NCBI GenBank assembly: GCA_031216445.1
Contig: CM062209.1
Coordinates: 22,592,001 to 22,656,000, forward strand
Direction: 5' to 3'
From: Lateolabrax maculatus
Taxonomy: Eukaryota; Chordata; Actinopteri; Acropomatiformes; Lateolabracidae
Length of the DNA: 64,000 nucleotides
In this document: positions 23,431 to 35,500 of the stretch, in pieces
Numbering within the stretch: the stretch's first letter is position 1
How the letters are laid out: every line of letters begins with the position of its first letter
The notes under the pieces: generated by a model
Told to the model about the DNA's origin: nothing
The model's database searches: none
Seen by the model: only the letters and a program-made list of their open reading frames with translations
Made by a program: the position numbers and the translations under genes

Positions 23431-23436
23431 TTTATT
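23431..23436 (-). terminator. rin2: Candidate poly(A) signal for rin2
   Basis: TTTATT on the + strand equals AATAAA on the - strand, about 2.66 kb after the rin2 stop. A second candidate is at 23942-23947. Confidence 0.35.
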
Positions 23437-24729
23437 AAGTGCAAAACAAAATATTTACGATATCATTCAATGACAAAGAATAAACAGGAAGATGTCCCCT
23501 GGATGCAAATGGCATCTTGACACCATAGAAAATATTAGAGACGTGGAAAAGCCATCTGTGAAAAATCCCGGCACAGAGACACATAAATACTCGCTTTGCT
23601 TAATCAAATACAGATTACCGATAACATGGCAGTATGAGTCAATTCAACCGTTGAACACTTGGCCCCCAGAGATACACGTGGCAAGCTACGTACGGGTTAC
23701 ATACAGATAATACATGACGTTAATGCTTCATGCTCAACGGCCTCCAAAAGCTCTCAGGTTTCCTTCAACTGCTTCACCTGTCAGTTCCCTCTCTGCTAAC
23801 CCCACCTCAGGCCCCTACATCTCATGATGATGTAAAAGAGGAATAAATGGAGTGTTACAGTTCAATACACTCAGTACATAAACAGCATATCAATTTTTCA
23901 ACTGCTAAAACCTTTAAAAGTCACAAGAAAATTTCAAGTATTTTATTTTGACTTACAGTACCAAAGTCAATTCTGATGTAGACTGTGTTGCAGTAACGTC
24001 CCCTCTCCTGTCCACTGTCTCCTGACACACATTTGTCTTTCCAAATATCTACAAGAGCCATACAGCATGTATCACTGTGTGACCTCAGACCAGCTTTGAA
24101 GTCCACAAATCCTTTTTTATAACTGAATCTTTTTTTTTTTTTTTTACATTTGTCAGTAGTACACAGACTTGTCAAAATTGTACTATGGCAGCCAGCCACA
24201 GTTGTTCATTGGTCACATGTTGTCAATCTGAATGGTAATGATGCCCTTTAACAAGCAATATCTATCAGGTACAGTATGATACAGTATCTTTCATATCACC
24301 AGGATAATGAGTTAATATATAAATGAATGTTACATTTTTTTAAACACTGGCAGACCTGCCTGTTTCTAACATTATACTTAAACACAAACTACATGCAAGA
24401 ACAATATTTTACACATTTCAAAATGTTAATCCATAAGATTATCATATAAAAATGCCATATTATATATTATACCTTTTTTGATAATGTTGGCATCTACCTG
24501 CAAATATGCAACTCTATGCACAGGAAATGCTGCATGTCAAAAGCAGAAGGGAAAAGCCGGTGGCTGTGGCTCATCAACCGTTGGCTTCTGATCATCTTCA
24601 AAAGTCAAGTCATAACAGAACAGGAGGCGCTGTTTGTCTCTGATATTCCAACAGTAATGCAAAATCTTGACACACTTCTGGTACTGTAGTTTTTGTGACT
24701 ATCTTTTTTTTTCTGCTTCTGCAAAATTC

Positions 24730-25000
24730 TTAAAGGGAGACTCCACCAATTTTAGAGATCAACGTGTGTTTCCAGTTCTTCTACAGCACATGTTAAACAG
24801 TGATGTATAAAGCCTTTAGTGTCAGAGGGAGCTGTGTGAAGACTGATTAATGTCCTCAAGTGACGTCACAAAACTCTGAGGGTGTGCAGTTAGAAAGAAG
24901 TGAGTTTACCAGACCTCTGTAGACCGAGTGTGATGCTGATCATCTTCAGTCTGAGGATGTTAAAGGAGTGCGCTGCTAAATCGGTGGAGTACTCTTTTAA
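24730..25000. mobile_element. TTAA-flanked MITE with terminal inverted repeats
   Basis: Left end TTAAAGGGAGACTCCACC and right end (reverse complement) TTAAAAGAGTACTCCACCG share an inverted repeat of about 25 bp with the core ACTCCACC. TTAA is at both extremities (24730-24733 and 24997-25000), which suggests TTAA-specific insertion as in piggyBac-type elements. 271 bp, no ORF. Located in the inferred rin2 3' UTR. Confidence 0.75.
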
Positions 25001-26091
25001 TGTTTGAGGTTGCACCTGTACAGTTCTCCTTCTTTTTCTGTTAATGAGGAATAGAAGAAACAGTTGCTGCAAGGTCTACTGCCCCCCCAACAGGACATAC
25101 ATGTTCTGTTTCCAGCTATGAGAAAACATTTTAAAAACACACAATACATGTGTTTTCCACCACCAATTCATGAACCACGAGCCAGTGGCCACAGCATATG
25201 GGAGTCAATACAGAAAATATTTTGTACAACAAAGCAGGCAGGCAAACACATCGGGAAATCTTTTTTTTTTTACAGCACTTTACAGTTGTCTTTTGCTTTC
25301 TTAAGATTGTAACTGTATAGCCAAGTTCCTTTTCTTTTGCTTCTAATGCATTTTGTTGCAGTAAGGTGTTCTGCTTCCCACCTGAGGCGGTTAATGTTCT
25401 GGAAGACTTGGAAAATATCACAGTGCTGTGTGCACCAGCCGCCACTGGGTGTCGCCAAACCCATCGAGACATGGCGTCAATCTGATAGGTCAACAGTTTC
25501 AAAACACAAACAACATAATAAGACAGTTTACCAGCAACTGTAACAAGTACATAAGAGTTATATCTATCACCTATATCTGCTGTATGTTCAAAGTGATAGA
25601 TCAAAGATTAGTCTCACATGTGTCTAAGATCTTTATGTACCCTAAAGGTAACAACAGCTGACCCTGAATCAGCATGTGAAGCACCAGAATTAAGGCAGGA
25701 GTGTGAACACATTTTAGTGTTCAGGTGATTTTTAATAACAAGCTACATTACCTCCAACATCTCAACTTTAGCTTTGTGTTTAGGGTTTAAGAGTTCAGCA
25801 AAAAAAAAAATACATCTCTCACTTCCTTCCCTCCTTTTCCTCTTTCACCCGTGTCTGTCAGACAGAACTTTCCAGCGAGGGGATGTTGGCTGAGACAGAC
25901 GTCTCATCCGAAAGGAGAAGTCAGGCCTTGTAAAGGCTGACACGACACAGTGCTTTGCCCGGTTCAACCCTTTCAACATGTTGGCCCTTTTGGGTCTCTT
26001 GGAACCATGTCTGTTAGAGATAATAGGCGATACTGTCACGGCTGGGAGACAAAGACCCTGTTCAAACTCTCGGTCGGCCCCTTTGCTACAG

Positions 26092-26568
26092 TCATATTGA
26101 TATGGAGTCGCCACCGAGGTGGCTGGGCGGCAGGCTGAGGCTCAGTGTGGGACTGAGGCCTAAGCTGAGAGTGGGTGGGGGGGAGGGGGCTGACAGGTCC
26201 CTGCTGAGCTCGTTCAGGTTTGCCTGAGGATCAGAGGTCGCAGTGAGGTCGTTGAGGTTGGGCGTAGGATCGGGGGGAGTTGGTGACTCGGTGTCGCTCT
26301 TGGCCGTGCGGCGGAAGACAAAGTGGAAGGGAGCGGCCTGCGAGCGGCTGTGGAGCTCCGCCTTGATCTTCTGAGGGTGGGTGTCCGCCGCCAGCTGCTG
26401 GCTGCTGCCCTCCATCAGCAGGAACAGGCCGTAGTTCTCGGGGTCCGGCACTTTGAACTTGTGGGCGCACAACTGACACACCTCTTCCACGGTGGCGTAC
26501 GGTCCGACCTGCAGGGTCTTGGCCGTACAGCCGCTGTCCAGCTCCTGCAGCGCCACCCGCATGTAGTT
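26092..26568 (-). CDS. rin2: rin2 coding exon 11 (RA domain, tail, stop)
   Basis: Begins NYMRVALQELDSGCTAKTLQ and contains the Ras-association fold (VCQLCAHKFKVPDPENYGLF, DTHPQKIKAELHSRSQ, FHFVFRR). The last 70 residues are Pro/Ser/Leu-rich (PTPPDPTPNLNDL, SLGLSPTLSLSLPPSHLGGD) and end SISI, TGA at 26094-26092. The tail does not resemble the human C terminus. Acceptor ccccccag. Confidence 0.93.
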   Translation of the reverse strand, partial: NYMRVALQELDSGCTAKTLQVGPYATVEEVCQLCAHKFKVPDPENYGLFLLMEGSSQQLAADTHPQKIKAELHSRSQAAPFHFVFRRTAKSDTESPTPPDPTPNLNDLTATSDPQANLNELSRDLSAPSPPPTLSLGLSPTLSLSLPPSHLGGDSISI

Positions 26569-29500
26569 CTGGGGGGTGGTTGGAAAAATACACAATGAGA
26601 CCACATTCTAACTGACACACACTGAACAATATTTCCATTAAGCCTGAAGATGAATTATTGTTAAATCGAACATTGTATCTGGCTACAGCCAGTTGCAATG
26701 TGCTGGACATCCTCTGCACCACCATGTTTTCAGAGCTGAAATGGTTGCATCATACAAAGATGTGAGAACCAATTCTCTGAAAAGAATCTCAACTATTTGG
26801 GGCCAATTCCTGCCTTGGATGGACATACTGTTTTATAGTCTGCAGCTCCTTTCTGGGGGTCCCTTTGTCATTTATTATAATCTCATCATGTATTTTACTT
26901 TGTTATATGTTTGTTCATCAGAAAATTGTCAAAATAAACTCAAATGCAGTCAGTTAATGCAACCACAAGAAAAGAAGTGCATCACGTCAGTGAAGATAAA
27001 CTGTTTTTAGGCACAAGTGCAAAAATATATTCATCATAAAAAGCAATTAAGTTACTGATAATAAGGAATTTGAGGGTCCAGTATGACTGTGTTTTTACCT
27101 GGAAGTCATCAATGGACGGTGCAGAGCGCTGGGTGGTGCGTCGGCGGTGCCACTGGTGCAGTGTGTCCCTGGTTTCGGAGCTCAGCACTCTGGCTGCCTG
27201 CTCCTCCTGGAAGTTTCTGATCAGGGACATGGCTCCGTATGCGCTGGTCAGGTAGTAACCACCTGGACATGAACACACAGAGGCTGATGGTTAACAATAT
27301 GTACACAGAAAGGTAAAAAAGCTAACATTCTTGGCTTATTCTTGAATCTTGAGTGTGGTGCGTTTCAACAAACGGACCTTCTCCATGGAGCAATGAGGGG
27401 TCCAGCAGCTCCATCATGTAAAGTATCTCATCGTCCAGCTGGGGCATGTCGCACTGGGCCAACACATAGGTCAGCATGGGCAAGAAGTCATCTGCACCAT
27501 ACAGACGACCTGAGGGGCAGGCAGACCAGGGGGGTGAGATCCTGCACTTTCAATTTCATCATTTAAATTCTGTTAACTGATTTGAGGGTGTCTGCAGTCA
27601 TGCTGCAGAAACATGGTACGTGTTCAGATCTTACCTGAGTTGTCCTCCATGATGGTGTAGATGAGTTTGCAGACCCTCAGCAGCATGGTGACCTTCTTCT
27701 CGGGGGAGTACAGTTTGCTCATAGTGTGGAATTTGTGCTTGATCTTCTCTATGGCCACTGGGTCCGGGGGCAGTGTGTCAGCCACGCCCATTTCCTGCGG
27801 CTGCCGGGCTTTGGCCAATGACAGGTTCTCCTTCAGCTCCTGCCACGCCCCGCTGCGCACCTGGAACTCCTGCAGGGCCGCGCTCAGCACCGGTTTGAGG
27901 GGCTTCAGGACGCACTTGTGCATGGCCTTCTCCAGGACACGGTCTGGGGAGGGGAGGGAACAGGTGAGCTCATTGACTCCAGTGTAATGACAATACATGA
28001 GAAGCACAGACTGGGGCGAGGAACGCAGCTCAGAAAACACATTAGACTTCATTAACACTCATTCAACTTTTTCAGTTGAAAGAGTTTAGGGACTTCTGTT
28101 TGTGCTGTGGTGCACTTTTCACTGGTTTGAAGTGTTTAGGGATGGAAAAAGGTGATGTCACATACTTCCATGCACCAATCACAATGTGACAGAAGTGGAC
28201 GCCTTATCTGCATGCCGGACTGTCTGTGCCCTTGGCTGTTTGCTGCATGTGAGCTTCGGTTTTTGAAACCATTATATGACAATGTGAAGTAGAAGGAACA
28301 CAGGACCCAGAAAAAGTTGAAAAGGTAAACACTGTTGCAAGGCTGCAGAGGCAGCTGGATATCACATCAGTGCAAGACCACAGAACCTGAGCCTTTGCCT
28401 GCTGGATGTGTACTGAAGAACTGAGCTGCCACAGAAACACTGCTGACGCTCAGATTACTGTACGTCTGTCAGCGAATATTTTCACACATGAGGGAAGCGC
28501 TCTGCCCCTCCTGCCTTTCTTTGATATCTGCAGGATGACTGAATACAACCCTGAGATAACAGCACTGTAGAAAGGTATATAGGTCACTCCGACTGGCAGA
28601 TATCTATCTATTCCCACAAAGACATGCATGTTAAGCTGACGCAATGGTTGATGCGTCAGAACTCAGTAACCTGTTTGTCTATCTCCCGACAGGTCACTTT
28701 ATTTCAGAGCATCTCTTTGATGGAAGTCTTAGAGCTGCTTCACTCTTACAAGAAGTTTCAGGGGACTGGGATGTCTTACACAGGAATATTTATTGAAGCT
28801 CGATTGAGTAGAAAAAGGGAAACACCACGTGTGAATCACAGCGTACTACTACCCAAGTCTGAAGATGGTGTCCTGAAGCTCAGTATTTAACCTTCTGCTA
28901 AATTTCGCTATATCCAAATAGGGTTATTCCTAACTCAATCTGTCATGTGTGATGACTCTATTGGATATCAGATCCAAACAAGGAAAGACATCAACCATTG
29001 CTGTCCTAGCAACAGCATAGCCTCTCTACAGTCTCTCTTATCCAGCGTCAACAACCAGGCGCCGGCCTGTTGTGTCTAAACCTGACACGCCTCTGGTTTA
29101 CCAGAGGCCAGAGCCAACTCGGCCTTGTCTGGCACACAGAGTGAGACAGGAGAACAGAGACAGACAGTTGACCTGACCTGTGAAGCACTGTCTTAAGTTA
29201 CCTTTAACCTACAAGAGGGAAGTTTAACATACAAGAAGGAAAATTCCTTCACAATCTCATTCCTTATCAGTTTCTGTGGACAATGTGAGCCAAAGACTGT
29301 CAAGGTCGGGTCACTACATCTGTGTCACTTGTATCTTCACGCATGAAACACAAGCTCTCTAACTGTTCACCACATGTATACATCCAAGTCCAAGACAGTC
29401 GGTGTGTCGGTGTATGTATGTGTGTGTGTGTGTGTGTGTGTGGCTGCTGCAGAGCGCACTGTGTGTCCACACAGTGACAGTGTCAACATCAGCTTTTACA

Positions 29501-32500
29501 AGCTCAGCTCGTGCAGTCTGACTAACACAAACCATGATATCATGATGCAGACAGGATGGGTGCTGAGAGGGAGGCCAAACCACGGCACTGCTGAATAAGG
29601 ACCGTGTGAGTGCCATCTGTGTGTGTGTTGCTGACTTTTCCTACAGAAAAGGGTGAAGTCAGCAGTTTAGTTTTTTTTCTTTTAGGCTGAGCACATTTGC
29701 AGACACAGATTTGACTTTCCACCTCGGCCGGGTAACATGTAGCATATGCCGCTCCCATCAGTCAGCCTCTGTCAGTCTTGTCATTGTGAGATAATGAATT
29801 CCACCTCCCTCGCTGGTCTTTATGGAATTTTTTTTTCACACCCACATCACTGCTACCTGCTGATACCTCTCTGCTGGAACTGAACCCACCAGCACACTCT
29901 CACTTCCTCATTCCATTACTACACCCAGCATGCTGAACCAGCACAATTAGTGTTGTTTTTGTTTCTGCTGCTTTTAACTGGCACGAATTATGAGTGAAAA
30001 GTTTACTGATCGCTCTTTGCCAGCTAACTTTCGTATTACAGGATGAGACTTTCTTCAACTTCAGGATTTCTAGTTATTTTGGATGAAACCATCAGCCTAT
30101 CACTTTGTGTTCCCGTTGACATCCTAAAAGTGTTACTGAAACTACCTGTGGCTCGAATGAGAAATCAACAAAACTTCTCAAACATTTCCATTTGGTTTAC
30201 AAAATGTATGAAAACAATGAACTGGATGTCACCATTTCCGAGAGCGCAAGTTGACGTCTTTGAAGGTCTTGTTTTGTCTAGCCAACATCCAAAACTCAAA
30301 GAAATTCAATTTACTATAATAAAGAACTGAGACAAGCAGCAAATATTCACATTGGACAAGCTGAACAGGGAATTCCGGGCACATTTGCTTGAATAATGAT
30401 TTAAACGATGAATTGATTTTCAAAATAGTTTCTGAATATGTTCTGTCATTTGCCTTACAGTTTCAGCTTTAGATAGTACATTTGGGGCTGCAACAATCAG
30501 TCGATCAACAGGAAATGAATCAGAAACTATTATTATAATCAAGATTTATTATAACGGGCATTTTTCACTATTTTCTGAAATTTCATAGACAAAAAAATAA
30601 TCAGCAGATTAATCAAAAACAGAGATAATTATTAGTTGTAAACCTAGTACACAGTGAGGGGACTGAGAAGAAATTAATAATATGAAATCTTAAATGCACA
30701 ATATGCACAGATTCCTCTTATTTCTAGCATTTTCTTTATTCCCTCATACTTCTAGAGCTCAATAAACACCAGACCCCCCCACGCCTGTTAGTGATTAAAA
30801 ACAGGGAATGCAGTGCCAACATTCCTCACTGTGGGCATAAAGGACTCTAAGACTGTACTTTCCTTGTGGTCATAAGTTTTCCACACTTTATAGGAACAAA
30901 GAGTGACCATTGACCCCTCTGGACTACTGTGTCCCTGGCTTCAAAGTGAATTCATGCACCTAGCCTACCGCTTCACCTTTAGATAAATGGCTAAGTTACA
31001 GTCTCCCTTGTGTTGTATCACAGACAGACGGTAGACAACACAGGGGGAGTCGGTCTGCGTAAGGGCAACTTATCAGCCGATGACAGACACAAACTCACTT
31101 CTTGCCACAAAACAGGGCCTCTTCCCGCTTGATATAAACATCCTCTCACTAAACATCCTCTGTCCTCTTCTAGCCTCTAACCAAACATACTGTCCTTGAC
31201 AACTGTACAAGGGGATTTCAACATTTAAGTGGTAATCTTCATATACCTTATACGCCGTCACTGCTGTGTTTTTTTTTTTTTTTTGTAGTTTTGAGTTTCT
31301 GTGCTCGGTGGCCTTCACAGCAGATAGAATCACAGTAAAACACATCAAACCCACACACATACACATGAAACACACAGAATGGGAAAGACATGTAGACAGT
31401 GAGACTGTCACCTTGTAGTAAAAATAGCCTGGTGTAATCAAGAGGAGAGGTGTGTCTCTCTGTCCTGTCCCTGAACCAAGGGACTCTCCTGATACAGAGA
31501 TTGCTTTCTTCCTCCTCTGGTGATATGCAACTTAAAAATAGCCTTTGTACCCACCGTTGGGTCATACAAACAAGCAGGTTGAGGTACCAGTACTGATTAA
31601 TTAGCAGAGACTGGTTTATTCTCTCAACATCTAGTAGATGGATTGGAGTAGGTTAAACTGATAAAATCCTTCATCAGGGCCATTTAACATTAGATGAACG
31701 TTAGATGAGAAGAGGAATACCACTTCCATCCATACAGTCAATATGAAACTACAGCCTGTTAACTTCACTTAGCACAAAGACTGACAGAAGGAAACAGCTA
31801 GCTTGGCTCTGTCCAAAAGTCAAAAACACTAATTAACATGTTATATCTTGTTAGTTTAAACTATACAAATTAAGTATAAAAATGACAAACTGTGGTTTTA
31901 CAGGGGTTTTTGTGCTACCACAGAATATATATCACATGACAAATGAATATTATCAAATGAATATTATCTCTATTATATTATGTTATATATTACCATTTTG
32001 CCACACCATAGTCTCTTAACAGAATTTGACTGTGTAAGCAGGGTAAAGGTGGGTAAAAATACCAGTCAGGCTTCTCTTAATTAATTGAACCAATAAGATG
32101 TATTAAGGGCAGGCCTAAACTGAATGTAGCTCACGGGTGCTAATGAGCCTTGTTCTGTGTGCAAGACATTCAGCAGACTTTGCATGAGTTTTCCTGGGTT
32201 GTAAATGGGAAGTAGATTCTAAGCTAATATCAATAGTTAATATAACACAAATACAGCAAAGCCACAGGTGTTATCCAGCTGCTGATGTTATTATAATAAT
32301 ACATGAACACTTTGTGGAGCGCCACAAACGGAGCTTCATCACGTCGAGCTGTCTCGGGCTATCTGCTGGAGGAGAGCCTTGCAGTGTGGGATGAGCGGAA
32401 TACAAGGAACTCTGTTCAGCTGCCCCCTCCCCCCCGCCCCACACCACTCCCCTGACCACTCCCCTCACCCTGCCTGAACATCCTGAACCCAAACACACAC

Positions 32501-35500
32501 ATGGCTGGGTTGCTGAGTGAGCGCTAGACAGGAACAACAACAACATCTTCCATATTTTGAAACTCTGTGATTGGCTCTTCCTAAAAAAATTAGCGATATT
32601 ATTCACAGGTTTCCTTTCAGGGCCTCAACACAGATGCCCTGATGCTATGTTTCCTTTCATTTCTGCACATTTGTTGTTTTCTTTGTGAGTCCCATGACTC
32701 ATCGCCCATCCCTCATTTACATTAAATACAGTCAAACCCAAAATACTGGCACATTACTTTAAAGCAAGGAGATCAGTAAAGAGAGACAGAAAGAGAGAGA
32801 GAAGAGAGTGAGAGAGAGAGAGCGAGAGATAGAGAGAGAGAAGCCGTGTCAGAGAAAGACAGAGTGGGACAGAAAGTGGAGGGGGCTTGCCTCAAATCCT
32901 CTCACTCTGATTGGAGAGTTGCTTTAAAAGAACTGGAGTTGGAGTAAGACAGAGATTGTACGACTTGGCAGACAGTCGCCCAAATGCATCTGGGCCGGCT
33001 GGTCGACCTTTGAGTTGAACAGAACAAAAACACTCTCTGAAGCTGCCACAACAAAACGTTGTGCAACTATTCCAAGAACTAAAACCGCAGCAGTTCCCAG
33101 TGTGTCATCCCTGTGAAAAATAAGCCATTCACTTCTTTTCCCTTCAGACAACAAACTATTAGTAGTTCAGTCAGGACCACTATGACAAAGAAACTTGATC
33201 TACATGCAGTAGATATATTTGCAGTTAGATGTATTTGCCGATATGCTCTGTTTTGGGACCTCCCTGCCCTTCCAGGTGCATACATGGAAAGCTTAAGGCA
33301 GGGAGAGCAGCAGCAAGAACCTCCAGTAGGGTGCAGAACAGAGCAGGCATCAATGACAACAGAAAGCTAACAGTAGAAAAATCACACCTGGGTGCACCAA
33401 TCTCTATTTTTTAAATTTGTATCCAAACATGGAGAAAAATATAATGATAGAAGAGGTCAGCAAGTTGTGTTGTATAGGTATAAATTAATTATTATACTAT
33501 CTCAGCTTTAATTCTTTTTCCTAAAATCCCAAACACTATTGACATAAAAAGGCATCACTTCCTTTCCTAACAATTACATTGATTTTATTCCAACAATTAA
33601 AAACTGGCTAAAGAACTAACATGAAAATATAAAATGTCAGTATTCATGAATAGTGTTCATGTTATGTGATGACTACTGATAAAGGAAGAACACTTTTTCA
33701 CCCAATTCATGACTTCATAATTATGGCTCTCTGGTGAGCTATTTGAATGTGACCAGTAGAAACAGGTTGGTTCAACAGCCCCCTTCCTCCTGAGATAAAA
33801 CCCCTCTTTGTGCTCTCTGTTTAAATGTTACTCTGTCCAAGGTCTAATGCAGCCACTGAATCTTGGCTTCAATTTTTCAGACCGCTCTTCCGGCAGGTGT
33901 GTGTTCCCTTATGTGTCTATGTGGTTGTGCCTGGTTTCCCCCTTTCATGTTGCTGTTGTGGTATTGTAAAATGCAATAAAGCATGGATATAATAAAGGGC
34001 AGTAAGAGAAAAATGCAAATATTAGTATTGGATTACATTTGCACTCAGTTTCAAAAGGGAAGACTAATTTGACTCTGTGCTCACCCGTCATTGCTTTGTT
34101 TTTTCAAATGGAGCATTCATGACAACTTACAATTAACTAAAATAATCCTGATGGGCATGGCTTCACCAGGAATGTATACATAGACATAAGCACATGCACA
34201 CATCCAGTTGCAAACACATGAGGACACGTTTTCCAATGTCCTCGCTTCTAAAATATTGAAGTGAAACTGCTGCGTCTGCATTAAACGTGCTTTCTATGAC
34301 ATAATGTTTCCATAAAAACATCTCTCCATAAATACATTATTCATTCACACTTGCTAAAAATATGCACAAAATTATTTGAAATCACACATAAGGTCATAAA
34401 GCTTAAAAGGCAAAAATGTTGCGATAGAGCAGTCCCAGCATGTCAGCGGTAATCTAACAGTAACCAAACATACACCCACAACTACTACAACGAAAGTATT
34501 AAGCTGATATCGCTGAGTGTGGTAACATTACATTTGCAGTGCACAAGCCATTGCTAAAACTTGGTAAAACTAGTGATATGACTACAGTGACAAAACAGAG
34601 CCAAGAGCTAGAGTTGAAATTGGTGGAACTATTTCTTATGGTACTCACCGATCTGGTCTTCGGGAATGAGGCTTTCAATCGGTGGTTCCAGCTCAGAGCT
34701 CTGTCGCAGGTAGCTCTTCATCTGAGTGATAAACTGGCGGAGAGTCTGCAGCAGCTCCAATCCAGAGGCGTAGCCCTGCCAAGCCTGGGTGCCTGCACCC
34801 TCTCCCATGTAGCTCAGGTAGTCCTGCACCAGTGAGCCGAAGTACGAACCTTTGTCCCTGGACAGCTCCACCACCCTGCGGATTGCCCTTTTCTCGGGGG
34901 TCAGCAGCGAGTTGAAAACGCCGCTCATCTTGCGCAAGTGCCCTCGCAGGGCGTTCTGCAGGACCAAAGCGCTGGCACTGGGGCGACGCTTTGTGCGGTG
35001 GCCCGGTGGCACCATGGTCAGGTCCTGGTCTTGGTCCTGGTCGCTCTCGAGGCTGACACCATAGTCGGCCTCCTCTTCGTCCTCCTCGTCCTCCTCGTCG
35101 TCGTCCTCCTCCATGCTGCAGTAAGGCAGGTGGGATGGTGGGAGGGAGAGGGGGAGGTGGGTGTTAAAGTCAGCCATGGTGGGGGGGGTGGGGTCATGCA
35201 GAGGAGGAAGGAAGAAGGCTGAGGACTGAGAGAAATCCAGAGAGTCGGAGGAATCTGTGGAGAGGCTCATGTCACTCAGCCGCTGGCCGCCGCCACTGCA
35301 TTCCTCGCTCGCTTCTTCATCTCCACCTCCCCGTTTGCTTGTTGTCATCAGGCAAGGTTCAGGAGGACTGCTGGAGTCCTGGGCGGGGGTTCTGGCACGC
35401 TGAGACATTTTGGCTTTAATAAGGGCTTTCTCAATTGTATGGTCCTCCAGTGCCAAGTGGCACTGAGCATCTTCCTGGCTGGATGATGGTGAGGCCTTTG

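Larger units (their letters stand above)
23410..26091 (-). other. rin2: rin2 3' UTR (inferred)
   Basis: No credible coding frame follows the stop. TTTATT, read as AATAAA on the - strand, occurs at 23942 and 23431, giving UTRs of about 2.1 and 2.7 kb. The stretch contains a TTAA-flanked MITE at 24730-25000, several T-rich/A-rich runs, and a 157-codon antisense-like frame (25131-25604) that I regard as chance. Confidence 0.5.
27944..34648 (-). other. rin2 intron, 6.7 kb
   Basis: Holds a GT repeat (29419-29442), a hAT-like MITE (30474-30652), a teleost dispersed repeat (31741-31920), a purine-rich GAGA stretch (32775-32850) and one copy of the repeat pair at 33168-33364. No other exon recognised. 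Confidence 0.6.

Noticed and set aside
25131..25604. 157-codon open frame on the - strand
   Set aside because: No recognisable domain; it lies in the inferred rin2 3' UTR and has AT-driven composition.
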